A DNA stretch of 64,000 nucleotides from Prochlorococcus marinus subsp. marinus str. CCMP1375 (lineage in GTDB: Bacteria; Cyanobacteriota; Cyanobacteriia; PCC-6307; Cyanobiaceae). The notes beneath the pieces were generated by a model. That model had not been told where the DNA came from and did not search any database. It saw only the letters and a list, made by a program, of their open reading frames with translations. Shown piece after piece: positions 25,620-36,332 of the stretch. The stretch's first letter is position 1; each line of letters begins with the position of its first letter. The position numbers and the translations under genes are program-made. The stretch is from contig NC_005042.1 of assembly GCF_000007925.1 (NCBI RefSeq), positions 930,001-994,000 on the forward strand, read 5' to 3'.

Positions 25620-27596
25620 TCACTTCCTAAGTTCATCTAAAACATTCCTATCTTCTAATGTACTTGTGTCTCCCTTAACTTCCTCACCTGCTGCTAATGC
25701 TCTAAGTAATCGCCGCATAATTTTTCCACTCCTTGTTTTTGGTAAAGAATTGGTAAAACGAATTTCATCCGGCCTAGCAATAGCTCCTATTTCCGTACTT
25801 ACATGTACTTTTAAATCAGTTAAAAGCTTTTCGTTGTGATTTGCTCCTGACTCCAAAGTCACGAACGCAACAATTGCTTCTCCTTTAATATCATCTGGTT
25901 TTCCTACAACTGCTGCTTCAGCAACTGAATTATGGCTTACAAGAGCAGACTCTATTTCCATAGTTCCTAAACGGTGTCCAGATACATTAATTACATCATC
26001 AACCCTTCCCATGATCCAAAAATAGCCATCCTTATCTCGTCTAGCACCATCACCGGCAAAATAAACAAGGCTTCCATTAATTGGAGGCAAATACTCCCAA
26101 TAACTTTCACGAAATCTTTGAGGGTTTCCATGAACCGTTCTCATCATTCCAGGCCAAGGATGTTTGATAACTAAATACCCACCTTGATTAACATCTACAG
26201 ATTTGCCTTCAGCATTAACTATTTCAGCCTCTATACCGGGCAAAGGGAGAGTTGCTGAGCCAGGCTTAGTAGGAATTGCGCCAGGCAAAGGACTTATCAT
26301 CACACCGCCAGTCTCTGTCTGCCACCAAGTATCAACAATTGGACAGGAATTGCCTCCTATAACATCTCTATACCAAATCCAAGCTTCTGGATTAATAGGT
26401 TCGCCAACTGTTCCTAGTAATCTCAAACTTTTCAAATTATATTTATCTGGGATATCCCTACCAGATTTCATAAAAGCTCTAATGGCTGTTGGCGCAGTAT
26501 AAAAAATATTGATCTTATGACGTTCTATAAGATCCCAAAATGCTCCTGGGTTGGAAGGGCGTGGTACGCCTTCATACATGACAGTTGTTGAACCATTAGA
26601 CAATGGACCATAAACGATGTAGCTATGCCCGGTAATCCATCCAACATCAGCTGTGCACCAATAAATTTCCTCTTCACGAACATCAAAAATCCACTGAAAA
26701 GTCATATGGGCCCACAAGTTATAACCTGCCGTAGTATGAACAACACCTTTTGGCTTTCCTGTGGAACCTGACGTATAAAGAACAAAAAGTCTATCCTCGC
26801 TATCCATTTCTTCAGCAGGGCAATCTATTGATTGAGCAGGTACTAACTCATGCCACCAATAATCTCTACCAGGACTAAAGGAAATACTTTCAGAAGTTCT
26901 TTTTACTACTAAAACAGATTCAACGCTTGGACAACTATTCCCCGACAAAGCAGAATCAACAGCATTTTTTAAGGAGATTATTTTATCTTTACGAAAACCA
27001 CCATCTGCAGTAATAATTGCTTTTGCTTGGCCATCATTTATTCGGTCTCGTAAAGCTTCTGAAGAGAAACCTCCAAAAACTACAGAATGAGGAGCCCCTA
27101 TTCTGGCGCAAGCAAGCATAGCCACAGCAGCCTCAGGGACCATTGGCATATACAGTGCAACCAAATCACCTTTTTTAATACCAATTTCTTTTAATGCATT
27201 AGCTGTGCGACATACTTGTTCTAAAAGTTGCTTATAGGTGATTTTCCTAACTTCTCCAGGCTCACCTTCCCAAATAATTGCAATTTTTTCGCCTTTCCCT
27301 TGCTTTACATGACGATCTAAACAATTATATGAAACATTTGTCTTACCTCCATCAAACCATCTTGCAAAAGGAGGATCAGTCCAATCCAAAACAGTATTAA
27401 AAGGCTTAAACCAATGCAATCCCTCTAAAGCTGCCTCACCCCAAAACTTTTGAGGATCCGACTTGGCAGAATTAACCATCTTCTGATATTGAGCAAAACC
27501 TTTAATACTTGCTCGATTAATTGTTTCATCAGAAGGATTAAAAACCCTTTCTTCCTGAAGTACTGTCTCAATTTTTGCTGAAGAATCAGAGCTCAT
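25620..27596 (-). CDS. acs: Acetyl-CoA synthetase
   Basis: Acs activates acetate to acetyl-CoA through acetyl-AMP. The protein shows [29 protein letters not shown], the AMP-binding motif [80 protein letters not shown] and the acetylatable-lysine motif [15 protein letters not shown]. These are diagnostic of Acs rather than other acyl-CoA synthetases. I chose ATG 27596 ([10 protein letters not shown], 658 residues) over an upstream ATG at 27626 in the same frame. Neither has an SD. It converges on the methyltransferase; the 200-base gap 25422-25619 shows no gene. Confidence 0.95.
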   Translation of the reverse strand: MSSDSSAKIETVLQEERVFNPSDETINRASIKGFAQYQKMVNSAKSDPQKFWGEAALEGLHWFKPFNTVLDWTDPPFARWFDGGKTNVSYNCLDRHVKQGKGEKIAIIWEGEPGEVRKITYKQLLEQVCRTANALKEIGIKKGDLVALYMPMVPEAAVAMLACARIGAPHSVVFGGFSSEALRDRINDGQAKAIITADGGFRKDKIISLKNAVDSALSGNSCPSVESVLVVKRTSESISFSPGRDYWWHELVPAQSIDCPAEEMDSEDRLFVLYTSGSTGKPKGVVHTTAGYNLWAHMTFQWIFDVREEEIYWCTADVGWITGHSYIVYGPLSNGSTTVMYEGVPRPSNPGAFWDLIERHKINIFYTAPTAIRAFMKSGRDIPDKYNLKSLRLLGTVGEPINPEAWIWYRDVIGGNSCPIVDTWWQTETGGVMISPLPGAIPTKPGSATLPLPGIEAEIVNAEGKSVDVNQGGYLVIKHPWPGMMRTVHGNPQRFRESYWEYLPPINGSLVYFAGDGARRDKDGYFWIMGRVDDVINVSGHRLGTMEIESALVSHNSVAEAAVVGKPDDIKGEAIVAFVTLESGANHNEKLLTDLKVHVSTEIGAIARPDEIRFTNSLPKTRSGKIMRRLLRALAAGEEVKGDTSTLEDRNVLDELRK

Positions 27597-27869
27597 AAAG
27601 TAAAACTGCTCATTACTAACATTCAAGCTTCTAAATCACAATTGGAAACGGTAGTGAAACGCTTATTTAAATGAAAAACATGAATTCAAAATCAAGTGGC
27701 CAAAATATTGCTTGTTAAGCTTGATGATGTGATCTTTAAGCTGAAGCTTGAATAAGAAAAAAGTATTGCTAAAAATAATTTTTTAATTAGTCCAAATAAA
27801 GTTAGAAGGTCGAAAAGGCTGACTTAATAAAAAATATTGTAAAACTTTTAAAAGTTTAATCTCAGAATA

Positions 27870-28841
27870 TTAAAAAAGTCTGCCTAATACATATTCTGGC
27901 AAATCAAGCAATGCCCTTTTTGAAGGTGAATCTGGCATCCATTTAATTGATTCATAAGAGTTTTTAGCAAAGTTCTCTGCTAATTTCCTCGATCTAATTA
28001 TTGCATTAGATTCTCTAACAAGTTCCATTGCATGATCAAGGTCACCTTCATTGGAAAACTCTCTTATTATTAATTCCTTAAATGATGGATTCTCCTCTAA
28101 TGCATAAAGAGCTGGGGCTGTTAAATATCCAGCTGACAAATCACTTGCTGCAGGTTTACCTAATTGCTTATCATCAGAAGTGAAATCCAAAATATCGTCA
28201 ACAACCTGAAAAGCAAGTCCTAATTGCTTTCCGAAATTATATAGACATTTTAAATGGTAATCCGACTCATTGCTTAAAACCCCTACAGCTTGGGCACTAT
28301 TGGCAATTAATGATGCCGTTTTACAATAACTTTTCTCTAAATAAACATCTAATGATTGATTAGGATCAAATCTATAAATTCCTTGCTTAACTTCTCCTTC
28401 AGCCAAATCCATTATTACTCTACTAAGCAGTTTAACTACATCTAAGTTATCCAAATTTGCTAGGTGCCAACTTGCTTGTGCAAAAAGAAAATCTCCTGCT
28501 AATACAGCAACTTTGTGATCAAAGCGATTATGGACTGTATCCACTCCTCTACGCGTCGAAGCTTCATCAAGCACATCATCATGCACCAATGATGCTGTAT
28601 GAATCATCTCAGTAATCTCTGCCAACCTGCGATGTTTGGATGACAATTCGCCTTCCGCCGATAAAGCTTTTGATATCAAAAGAACTATTCCTGGCCTAAT
28701 ACGCTTTCCACCAGCACTAAATAAATGCTCAGCAGCTGCTTGCAAAATAGGATGGCCAGCTCCTATAAGGTCACGAAGATCTTTGAGTAGATGCTCTAGA
28801 TCTATCTCAATAGGCTGAAGCAACTCAGTTACTGTGGCCAT
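27870..28841 (-). CDS. sds: Polyprenyl (solanesyl) diphosphate synthase
   Basis: This trans-prenyltransferase builds a long prenyl chain from IPP; in cyanobacteria the main product is the C45 tail of plastoquinone. The protein (323 residues) has GGKRIRPGIVLL, the first Asp-rich motif HDDVLDEASTRRG, GDFLFAQASWHLANL, and the second Asp-rich motif QVVDDILDFTSDDKQLGK. I chose ATG 28841 (MATVTELLQPIE) because a GAGG SD lies just upstream; a longer frame to 28904 overlaps murI. It follows murI on the same strand by 22 bases. About 240 bases after its stop have no gene. Chain length cannot be read from sequence alone. Confidence 0.9.
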   Translation of the reverse strand: MATVTELLQPIEIDLEHLLKDLRDLIGAGHPILQAAAEHLFSAGGKRIRPGIVLLISKALSAEGELSSKHRRLAEITEMIHTASLVHDDVLDEASTRRGVDTVHNRFDHKVAVLAGDFLFAQASWHLANLDNLDVVKLLSRVIMDLAEGEVKQGIYRFDPNQSLDVYLEKSYCKTASLIANSAQAVGVLSNESDYHLKCLYNFGKQLGLAFQVVDDILDFTSDDKQLGKPAASDLSAGYLTAPALYALEENPSFKELIIREFSNEGDLDHAMELVRESNAIIRSRKLAENFAKNSYESIKWMPDSPSKRALLDLPEYVLGRLF

Positions 28842-28863
28842 GAAAATCCTCGTTATATAGATC

Positions 28864-29667
28864 TTAGAAGACGCATGAGTGAGAACGCAGAGAAATAACT
28901 TCAACCTCGGGTCTAATTCCTAACCAATGGGATGCCTTGTCGGAGAATTGTGAAGGATCAGAAGTGACACAGAAGTGAATATCAATGGGCTTTCTTGCCA
29001 AATCTACTTCGTTTACCGAAGGAGTTATCAAAGTATCTAATTTCTTTGCCAAATTGAGCGAAGGATCGATTAAACGAATATTAGAAGGCATTAATTCTTT
29101 AAAAATTGGTTTTAATAATGGAAAGTGACTACAGCCAAGAACTATTGCTTCTACATTTTCTTTTATAAGCGGTTCCAAATGATTGACAATGGCTCCCCTA
29201 ACCTCAGAAGAATTTATTTGGCCTCTTTCAATCATTGGAACAAACTCCGGGCAACCTTCTTCTAAAACAAAAGAAAACGGTTTAGAGGATAAGATTTCTT
29301 TTGAATATGCCTTAGAAGCAACTGTGGAAGGCGTTGCCAATATCCCTATCCTAGATTCATGAATAAGCTCTGATGTTGATCCAATTAAATCAAAGACTGG
29401 AACTTCTACATTATTTTTAACGACATCAAGAGCAACAGAATTTGTTGTATTGCAGGCTACAACAACTGCATTTATATTTTGACGACATAACCATTTAGAT
29501 ATTTCCAAAGCTATTTGTCTGATTTCAGATGGTTGTTTTGTCCCAAAAGGAACTCTTTGAGTATCAGCTAAATAAATACTTCTAAAAGATGAATGTCTTT
29601 CCTGGATACTTTTAAGTACCGTAAAGCCTCCAATACCACTATCAAATATACCTAAACGCAATTTCAA
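28864..29667 (-). CDS. murI: Glutamate racemase
   Basis: MurI makes D-glutamate for peptidoglycan. The protein (267 residues) has the two catalytic cysteines in their family motifs: VVACNTTNS (first Cys) and VLGCSHFPLL (second Cys). GIFDSGIGGFTVLKSI, YLADTQRVPFGTK and GILATPSTVAS also match. The start is TTG 29667, overlapping the TGA of the amidase gene upstream (TTGA). Amidase, murI and sds form a minus-strand run, two of them wall genes. Confidence 0.94.
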   Translation of the reverse strand: MKLRLGIFDSGIGGFTVLKSIQERHSSFRSIYLADTQRVPFGTKQPSEIRQIALEISKWLCRQNINAVVVACNTTNSVALDVVKNNVEVPVFDLIGSTSELIHESRIGILATPSTVASKAYSKEILSSKPFSFVLEEGCPEFVPMIERGQINSSEVRGAIVNHLEPLIKENVEAIVLGCSHFPLLKPIFKELMPSNIRLIDPSLNLAKKLDTLITPSVNEVDLARKPIDIHFCVTSDPSQFSDKASHWLGIRPEVEVISLRSHSCVF

Positions 29668-30755
29668 TAGACCTGCCTCAGATAGTTGATTATTCCCTTT
29701 GATATAGCAAATGCAATTTTTTTTCTGTAACTTGTCTGTGATAATAAACGTGCATCTAATCTTCCAGTAATAAAGCCAACCTCAACCAAAGCTGCAGGCA
29801 TATTAGTGTGACGTATTACAAAAAAATTGCTCTGTCTAACACCGCGATTTGGACTACCCTCAGAAATCATAAGGAGCTGTTTTTGTATATTTGAAGCGAG
29901 TGTTCTACCCTTATATCCTCTATAGAAAAACGTCTCTATTCCACTAATATCTCTGCGATTACCTCTTGAAGCATTTGCATGAATACTAATAAAAGCATCG
30001 GCATTAGAACGATTGGCTATTGATACTCTTTGTTGTAAATCAACATCAATATCCCTATATCTGGTTAATTTTACATTAATACCTTTTTCTCTAAGTAAAC
30101 GAGAAACTTGTCTCGATATCTCAAGAACAATATCAGTCTCAATTAAACCATTAAGACCCTTAGCTCCAGGGTCAGGTCCACCATGTCCAGGATCTACAAT
30201 AATTTTATATTTACCATTAGGTATATTAGGAAGGTTTTCTGAATTAAGTTTATTAGATAATGTTTTTGAACGAACATTTGATATATATGAATTCTTTGAA
30301 GATCTGGATAGACTTCCCTCTCCAATACTTTTTATTCCAACTTTATTAAGTCCAACGAAATCTAGCTTCCATAGATTTTCAGATGTTCCTACTAATTTAA
30401 GTTTGTAAGGATTTAAAGAAACACTTTTATTAAATTCAATTACTAATCTTGTATTTCCTTTAAAAGGTTTTCCAAGTCTTATTTCATCGATTGGTCCATT
30501 TCCTTTAAGTTTTCTTGGCTTAATTAATTCACCTGGGAAATCAATCCAAATACGGTCTCCTGTATTTCCTTGGCCACGTTGAAAATAGGCTTCTAATTTT
30601 GCTTTTGATGCTGTACGTAATTTCAATACCCCATCGGAAGTAATAAGCCAGGCAGCAAGAACACTGGCTGCATTGGAAGGAAATACATTAAATAAAGAAA
30701 TAAATGAACTAAGTACAAGCAGGCCAATAAGGGATCTTGCTTTCTTCAATTCCAT
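29664..30755 (-). CDS. N-acetylmuramoyl-L-alanine amidase (AMIN + Amidase_3)
   Basis: The 363-residue protein has a signal-like hydrophobic segment (about 8-30, ending SNA). An AMIN domain (about 35-130, with DEIRLGKPFKGNTRLVIEFN) should bind peptidoglycan or the outer membrane. The catalytic Amidase_3 domain (about 180-360) carries the zinc residues in IVDPGHGGPDPGAKG, the Glu in TDIVLEISR, and DAFISIHANAS with the second His; the catalytic Glu is in AALVEVGFI. Such AmiC-type enzymes split the septal wall during division. It is the first of a run with murI and sds, and starts at ATG 30755. Confidence 0.92.
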   Translation of the reverse strand: MELKKARSLIGLLVLSSFISLFNVFPSNAASVLAAWLITSDGVLKLRTASKAKLEAYFQRGQGNTGDRIWIDFPGELIKPRKLKGNGPIDEIRLGKPFKGNTRLVIEFNKSVSLNPYKLKLVGTSENLWKLDFVGLNKVGIKSIGEGSLSRSSKNSYISNVRSKTLSNKLNSENLPNIPNGKYKIIVDPGHGGPDPGAKGLNGLIETDIVLEISRQVSRLLREKGINVKLTRYRDIDVDLQQRVSIANRSNADAFISIHANASRGNRRDISGIETFFYRGYKGRTLASNIQKQLLMISEGSPNRGVRQSNFFVIRHTNMPAALVEVGFITGRLDARLLSQTSYRKKIAFAISKGIINYLRQVY

Positions 30756-30759
30756 CTAT

Positions 30760-31581
30760 TTAAAAAAGTTCTGGTTTCCTATGTTTTAGACAAGGCATTT
30801 GATTCCTTATACTTTGAACTCTAGAAGTATCTACTGGTGCTATAGCTGAACCTTGTTGAACTCCTGCATCAGCAAGCACAGTTCCCCAAGGATCAATAAT
30901 CATTGCGTGACCATGACTTTGACGCCGACCATAATGTAAACCAGTTTGAGCTGGAGCAACGACATAAGCTGTGTTTTCGATAGCTCTAGACTGAAGCAAA
31001 ACTTGCCAGTGATCTTTACCTGTAAAAGCTGTAAAGGTCGCAGGAATCATTAACAACTCTGCACCTTCATTTACAAGATGCCTATAAAGTTCAGGGAAAC
31101 GAACGTCGTAACAAATCGATATTCCGACCTTACATAAACCAGGAAGATTAATAACCGAAGGCAACTTCTTCCCGGAAATAATAGTTTCGGATTCTCTATA
31201 TTTGTTCCCATCTGGCAAATCCACATCAAACAAATGAATCTTGTCATATCTACCTAAAAGCTGACCATCTCTACCTACTAATTCAGCTCTGTTAAGGGTC
31301 CGCTGGCCATCTCCTGCAGGAACTGGGAATCCACCACCTAAAAGAAATATTTGATATCTCCTAGCCATCGTCACCAAAAATTGACTGCACTGCTCAGCTA
31401 GAGATGCAGAAATATCTAATCGTTGTTGATCATTTCCCAAAAAAGCAAAATTCTCTGGCAAGCCAACTAACTCTGCTCCTCGCCGAGAAGCAAGTTCTAT
31501 TTGCTCTTCAGCCAAAGAGAAATTTGCCTCAATGTCAGAGGTACTTGTTATTTGAACTGCCGCTGCTAGAAAATCCGCCAA
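30760..31581 (-). CDS. Carbon-nitrogen hydrolase, Nit family
   Basis: The nitrilase-superfamily triad is visible: Glu in LVGLPENFAFLG (about 42), Lys in RYDKIHLFDVDLPDG (about 113) and Cys in GISICYDVRFPELYR (about 154). FTAFTGKDHWQVLLQSRAIEN also fits the Nit1/Nit2 branch. Known members repair deaminated glutathione or hydrolyse omega-amides; that activity is inferred, not shown. The protein has 273 residues with ATG 31581. It lies four bases upstream of the amidase start, in the same direction, and about 30 bases downstream of comB. Confidence 0.88.
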   Translation of the reverse strand: MADFLAAAVQITSTSDIEANFSLAEEQIELASRRGAELVGLPENFAFLGNDQQRLDISASLAEQCSQFLVTMARRYQIFLLGGGFPVPAGDGQRTLNRAELVGRDGQLLGRYDKIHLFDVDLPDGNKYRESETIISGKKLPSVINLPGLCKVGISICYDVRFPELYRHLVNEGAELLMIPATFTAFTGKDHWQVLLQSRAIENTAYVVAPAQTGLHYGRRQSHGHAMIIDPWGTVLADAGVQQGSAIAPVDTSRVQSIRNQMPCLKHRKPELF

Positions 31582-31611
31582 TTACTTAACCCAAGCGTAG
31601 AAATTTATTAA

Positions 31612-32343
31612 TCAAAGAGAACATAGTACTCCTTTTTCTCTTTGAGTTGGCACAACACATATCTTATCGAGTTCTGAACAACAAGTGAAATCATCATCAT
31701 GATTCCCTAGTCTCTCGAGTCGTTTGCCATGAGTGGCATTACGAAGACATCCTTCTATATTGTTCTCCCAACAAGACCAAAGAGCTACTGCGGCAGATAA
31801 TTCATCATTAAGTATGTGAACAGAATTTGGATTTTTGTTTAAAAGAAAAGAAGCAAGTGCTCCAGCTGCGAGTGAATCCTCCAAGGAATACGCTCCCTCC
31901 CATCCACTCCCAAGAATTAAGACGCTTTTGGATTGATTTGAAATTAATTTTTCTGCTACTGCTTTCCTGTTGATAAAAGACATTGTATAAAGTGATTTTG
32001 ATTCTTTTACTCTTTCTAAAGAGCGAGTTCCGTTTGTAGTACTCATAAATAATCTTTTCCCCTTTACAACATTACTAGTAACTGCCAAAGGTGAATTACC
32101 TAGATCAAAACCGTCAATTTTCTTACCGCCTCGCTCTCCCAAAAGAAGCCTTTTGGACAATGGCCAACAAGACGCTTGTTCTTTAAGATTATCTAAGTCA
32201 GCAAATGTTTGCACAGCCTCAGCTCCATTGTTTAAAGCACAAGCAATGGTCGTAGTGGCTCTAAGCACATCAATTACAACTGAAGTTTCAGGTTTAATTC
32301 CCGATGGGACATCTTTAGCTACATGAAAATAAGAAAGCTCCAT
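31612..32343 (-). CDS. comB: ComB-like 2-phosphosulfolactate phosphatase
   Basis: In methanogens ComB hydrolyses 2-phosphosulfolactate in coenzyme M synthesis; cyanobacteria carry homologues whose substrate is unclear. The protein shows [54 protein letters not shown] and [19 protein letters not shown], which is a good family match. I chose ATG 32343 ([11 protein letters not shown], 243 residues) over the upstream codon at 32388. It diverges from ubiD across about 60 bases. No comA homologue is visible here, so coenzyme M synthesis should not be assumed. Confidence 0.83.
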   Translation of the reverse strand: MELSYFHVAKDVPSGIKPETSVVIDVLRATTTIACALNNGAEAVQTFADLDNLKEQASCWPLSKRLLLGERGGKKIDGFDLGNSPLAVTSNVVKGKRLFMSTTNGTRSLERVKESKSLYTMSFINRKAVAEKLISNQSKSVLILGSGWEGAYSLEDSLAAGALASFLLNKNPNSVHILNDELSAAVALWSCWENNIEGCLRNATHGKRLERLGNHDDDFTCCSELDKICVVPTQREKGVLCSL

Positions 32344-32405
32344 GGACCAATCTGTGACAACCTGAGTCAGAGTAACTAAATCATTCAACCAGTGTGAAGA
32401 AAATA

Positions 32406-33971
32406 ATGAATGTTTTTCAAAATGGAGTCGGTTCTCAAGACATGAGGGATTTTTTATCTCTTCTAGAGAAGAAAGGGCAATTGAGAAGAATTAGCAAACC
32501 TGTAGATCCAGACCTGGAACTCGCTGCAATTAGTGATCGTGTCCTTTCTATGGGAGGACCTGCACTTCTGTTCGAAAATGTGATTGGATCTTCTATGCCA
32601 GTTGCTATAAATCTATTAGGAACGATTGAGAGAGTCGTTTGGAGTATGGGGCTAAGTTCTCAAGATGAGCTTGAGGGGCTAGGGAAAAAATTGTCCTATT
32701 TACAACAACCAGAACCGCCTAAAGGTATTAAAAAAACAATCGAATTTGGAGGAATACTATGGGATCTTCTTCAGGCACGTCCAGATTTGGATTTAACACC
32801 TCCTTGTCATCAAAGACTGCTAAAAGGAGAAGATGTAAACCTAGATAAATTGCCCTTAATAAGACCATGGCCTGGCGATGCTGGTAAAATCATTACTTTT
32901 GGTTTAGTAATTACAAAAGATCCAGAAACAAATACTCCAAACGTAGGCGTTTACAGACTTCAACAACAATCTATAAATACAATGACAGTACACTGGTTAA
33001 GTGTAAGAGGGGGTGCTCGTCATCTACGTAAAGCCTCAGCAATGGGCAAGAAGTTAGAAGTGGCAATAGCTATTGGTGTCCATCCTCTTATCTTGATGGC
33101 TGCTGCAACTCCTATACCTGTCACTTTAAGTGAATGGCTTTTTGCCGGGCTATACGCAGGGAAAGGAGTTCGATTAAGCAACTGTAAAACAGTTAACTTG
33201 CAAGTACCTAGTCATAGTGAAATTGTTCTTGAAGGGACTATTGCTCCTGGGGAAGAAATGAATGACGGGCCATTTGGAGACCACATGGGTTTTTATGGTG
33301 GGATAGAAAAATCACCTCTAATCCGGTTCCATTGCATAACCAGTAGAAAAGATCCTATTTACTTGACTACTTTTAGTGGCAGGCCACCAAAAGAAGAAGC
33401 TATGCTCGCTATTGCATTGAATAGAATATATACGCCTATACTACGTAGACAAATTAACGAAATTACCGATTTCTTTCTGCCTATGGAGGCACTAAGTTAT
33501 AAATTAGCAATTATTTCAATTGACAAGAGTTACCCGGGTCAAGCAAGAAGAGCTGCTATGGCATTCTGGAGTGCATTGCCTCAGTTTACTTATACAAAGT
33601 TTGTTGTTGTAGTTGATTCAACAATAAATGTTAGAGACCCTCGTCAAGTTGTATGGGCAATATCCAGCTTAGTCGACCCTCAAAGAGATCTATTGGTAAT
33701 GGAGAATACACCTTTCGATAGCCTTGATTTTGCAAGTGAAAACATAGGTCTTGGAGGGAGACTAGCTATAGATGCAACAACGAAGGTTGGACCTGAAAAA
33801 AATCATGAATGGGGAAATCCTTTGATTCATTCAAGTAATCTTTCTAAAAAGATAGATGAGCGATGGAATGAACTTGGACTTTCTGACTTAAAGCCAAACC
33901 ATGCTGACCCATCATTATTTGGATATGTGATAGATGAAATAATAAAATTCAATCAAATCACAAAATCATAA
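32406..33971 (+). CDS. ubiD: UbiD family decarboxylase
   Basis: UbiD enzymes use prenylated FMN to (de)carboxylate aromatic or unsaturated acids; classical UbiD acts on 3-polyprenyl-4-hydroxybenzoate. In cyanobacteria a related step leads to plastoquinone. The protein shows [40 protein letters not shown], the [15 protein letters not shown] block and [26 protein letters not shown]. These conserved regions carry the prFMN-binding and acidic catalytic residues. I chose ATG 32406 (521 residues); GTG 32394 and ATG 32442 are in frame. No ubiX (prFMN synthase) gene is present in this window. Confidence 0.9.
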   Translation: MNVFQNGVGSQDMRDFLSLLEKKGQLRRISKPVDPDLELAAISDRVLSMGGPALLFENVIGSSMPVAINLLGTIERVVWSMGLSSQDELEGLGKKLSYLQQPEPPKGIKKTIEFGGILWDLLQARPDLDLTPPCHQRLLKGEDVNLDKLPLIRPWPGDAGKIITFGLVITKDPETNTPNVGVYRLQQQSINTMTVHWLSVRGGARHLRKASAMGKKLEVAIAIGVHPLILMAAATPIPVTLSEWLFAGLYAGKGVRLSNCKTVNLQVPSHSEIVLEGTIAPGEEMNDGPFGDHMGFYGGIEKSPLIRFHCITSRKDPIYLTTFSGRPPKEEAMLAIALNRIYTPILRRQINEITDFFLPMEALSYKLAIISIDKSYPGQARRAAMAFWSALPQFTYTKFVVVVDSTINVRDPRQVVWAISSLVDPQRDLLVMENTPFDSLDFASENIGLGGRLAIDATTKVGPEKNHEWGNPLIHSSNLSKKIDERWNELGLSDLKPNHADPSLFGYVIDEIIKFNQITKS

Positions 33972-34036
33972 ATGGAGATAAATAAATTATCTTTATAAAG
34001 CATTGACTAATAAAATATTAATTAACCAACGAGATA

Positions 34037-35371
34037 GTGCACTTGAGCTTAATAGAGAACCCATCATCATTAAGAGACATAACACCTGGAGGAAGTCTTA
34101 TTGGGAACGTAAAGGTACCTGGAGATAAATCAATATCTCATAGATCTCTCTTATTTAGTGCAGTGGCAGAAGGAGAGACAACGATAGAAGGCCTTTTACC
34201 AGCAGAAGATCCAATTAGCACAGCTAATTGCTTGAAAGCAATGGGAGTCAAGATAAGTCCAATTAGTAAAGGTGAAATTGTCAAAGTACAAGGTGTTGGA
34301 TTAGATGGATTAAATGAGCCAGACGATGTACTTGATTGTGGGAACTCTGGCACGACAATGAGATTATTACTTGGTTTAATAGTTGGCAGGGAAGGGAGAC
34401 ACTTCGTTTTAACTGGTGACAATTCTTTAAAAAGTAGACCAATGAAACGAGTGGGTCATCCACTAAAGATGATGGGAGCACATGTCAATGGTCGTGCTAA
34501 AGGAGACTTTGCACCAATTTCTATTGTGGGCAAACAACTTCATGGAGCAGTTATAGGGACGCCTGTGGCAAGTGCTCAAATTAAATCTGCAATTCTACTT
34601 GCTGCTTTGACGGCAGAAGGTTCAACTACAGTTATTGAACCTGCAAATTCAAGAGATCACACAGAAAGAATGCTGAAAGCATTCGGAGCTAATCTTGAAA
34701 TAAGTGGTGAGATGGGTCGCCATATAACATTGAAACCCGGAGTAAAATTAAAAGGCACTCAAATTGTTGTGCCAGGAGATATCAGTTCCGCTGCTTTCTG
34801 GTTAATTGCAGGGTCAATAATACCTAAATCAGATATTACAATTGAGAACATTGGACTTAATCCAACTAGGACCGGAATACTTGAAGTGTTAGATAATATG
34901 GGTGCAAATATCCAGTTGTTAAACAAAAGAGAAGTTGCAGGCGAACCGGTTGGAGACATCAGAGTCACTTATTCTGAGCAACTTAAATCTTTTACTCTCG
35001 ACAATGAAATCATGCCAAGACTAATTGATGAGGTGCCAATACTTATAGTTGCTGCATGTTTCTGCGATGGTATAAGCCAAATTACAGGTGCTAGTGAATT
35101 ACGTATTAAAGAGACAGATCGTCTTCAAGTAATGACAAGGCAACTAAAAAAGATGGGGGCAAAAATTGAAGAAAAAGCAGATGGCTTGACAATTAATGGT
35201 AGCCAAAGCCTACATGGAGCCAACCTAGACAGTGAATCAGACCATCGGATTGCGATGAGTCTTGGAATAGCCTCTCTTTTAGCAGATAGTAATTCATCAA
35301 TATTTCGAAGCGATGCTGCTTCAGTCTCATACCCAGAATTCTGGAGTGATCTTGAAAGACTTAGAAATTGA
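34037..35371 (+). CDS. aroA: 3-phosphoshikimate 1-carboxyvinyltransferase (EPSP synthase)
   Basis: AroA joins shikimate-3-phosphate and PEP, the sixth step of the shikimate pathway. The two-domain inside-out fold is recognisable by [95 protein letters not shown] and [12 protein letters not shown]. The product is 444 residues. The start is GTG 34037; there is no nearby ATG, and the first conserved block begins at about residue 18. It ends by overlapping the mnmC-like gene, whose start is uncertain. Confidence 0.95.
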   Translation: MHLSLIENPSSLRDITPGGSLIGNVKVPGDKSISHRSLLFSAVAEGETTIEGLLPAEDPISTANCLKAMGVKISPISKGEIVKVQGVGLDGLNEPDDVLDCGNSGTTMRLLLGLIVGREGRHFVLTGDNSLKSRPMKRVGHPLKMMGAHVNGRAKGDFAPISIVGKQLHGAVIGTPVASAQIKSAILLAALTAEGSTTVIEPANSRDHTERMLKAFGANLEISGEMGRHITLKPGVKLKGTQIVVPGDISSAAFWLIAGSIIPKSDITIENIGLNPTRTGILEVLDNMGANIQLLNKREVAGEPVGDIRVTYSEQLKSFTLDNEIMPRLIDEVPILIVAACFCDGISQITGASELRIKETDRLQVMTRQLKKMGAKIEEKADGLTINGSQSLHGANLDSESDHRIAMSLGIASLLADSNSSIFRSDAASVSYPEFWSDLERLRN

Positions 35372-36299
35372 GTCAACAAACTTCTATGAAAAGTTGAATC
35401 ACCTAGATATAATTAAAACGAAAGACGGAAGCATAAGTCTAAAAAGTTCCGAATTTAAAGAACCTTTTCATTGCTCATTGGGTGCCAAGAAAGAAGCTCT
35501 TGAAAAATTTATCTATCCATCTGACTTAAAAAACTATGAGAGAAGTAAAAATCTTTTTACTTTAGATGTTTGTTTTGGCATGGGGTATAACACAGCTTGT
35601 CTAATGGAAGAGTTACATAACCATAAAATATCACTAAATTGGTGGGGGCTAGAAAAAGATAAAAGTCCACTTACTATTGCTCTGAATAAAGATATATATA
35701 CCTCTGGCTGGTCAAATGAAACTTTAAGCAATTTAAAAGCTATCCAATGCTTAAATCACTGGAAAACTAAATCAGGGGAAGGTCAGATGTTATGGGGAGA
35801 TGCCCGACAGCAAATCCATTTAATTCCTCATGAAATAAAATTCGATCTAATATTCCTGGATCCATTTTCCCCTCAAAAATGTCCAGAGCTATGGACTGAA
35901 GAGTTTTTGAAAACCCTTTCAAGGAAGCTTTCTAAAAAAGGGCGGATAATCACTTATTGCACTGCAGCTGCTATAAGAGCAACTTTAAGAAGAACTGGAT
36001 TGGAAATAAGATCAATTTTGCCCACTAACTTACATCTCAGAGATTGGAGCATAGGGACAATAGCCTCAAAAGATTTTGAGATAGAAAAGAACACAGCAAA
36101 TAGTGTTAATTTATGGCAATCGCTCACTCAAATGGAGGAAGCACATTTAAAAACTAATGCTTCAATCCCCTATAGAGATCCACATGGGAAGTCGTCAAAA
36201 GAAGAAATCCTCAAAAGAAGAGCAATAGAACAGCAAAGCAGTAATTTTGAAGCTACTAGTTCCTGGAAAAAACGTTGGATAAATACAAAATCCAACTAA
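35346..36299 (+). CDS. MnmC N-terminal-like (DUF752) tRNA methyltransferase domain protein
   Basis: The protein has the DUF752/MnmC methyltransferase domain: [16 protein letters not shown] (SAM motif I), [46 protein letters not shown] and [20 protein letters not shown]. In E. coli MnmC this domain makes mnm5s2U34 on tRNA, and a FAD oxidase domain is fused at its C-terminus. Here only the methyltransferase part is present. The start is unclear: ATG 35313 would overlap aroA by 59 bases; GTG 35346 and TTG 35352 are alternatives, and I list 35346. It ends 33 bases before glmU. Confidence 0.72.
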   Translation: MILKDLEIESTNFYEKLNHLDIIKTKDGSISLKSSEFKEPFHCSLGAKKEALEKFIYPSDLKNYERSKNLFTLDVCFGMGYNTACLMEELHNHKISLNWWGLEKDKSPLTIALNKDIYTSGWSNETLSNLKAIQCLNHWKTKSGEGQMLWGDARQQIHLIPHEIKFDLIFLDPFSPQKCPELWTEEFLKTLSRKLSKKGRIITYCTAAAIRATLRRTGLEIRSILPTNLHLRDWSIGTIASKDFEIEKNTANSVNLWQSLTQMEEAHLKTNASIPYRDPHGKSSKEEILKRRAIEQQSSNFEATSSWKKRWINTKSN

Positions 36300-36332
36300 A
36301 GGAGTTAGATTCCTATTGAAAGAAAATTTCAA

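Noticed and set aside
27627-27869. Gap between acs and sds
   Set aside because: A 16-base AT palindrome (27842-27857) is present, but no gene, tRNA or convincing terminator can be supported.
30013-30408. 131-codon plus-strand frame inside the amidase gene
   Set aside because: It is antisense to the Amidase_3 domain, whose zinc motifs are clear.
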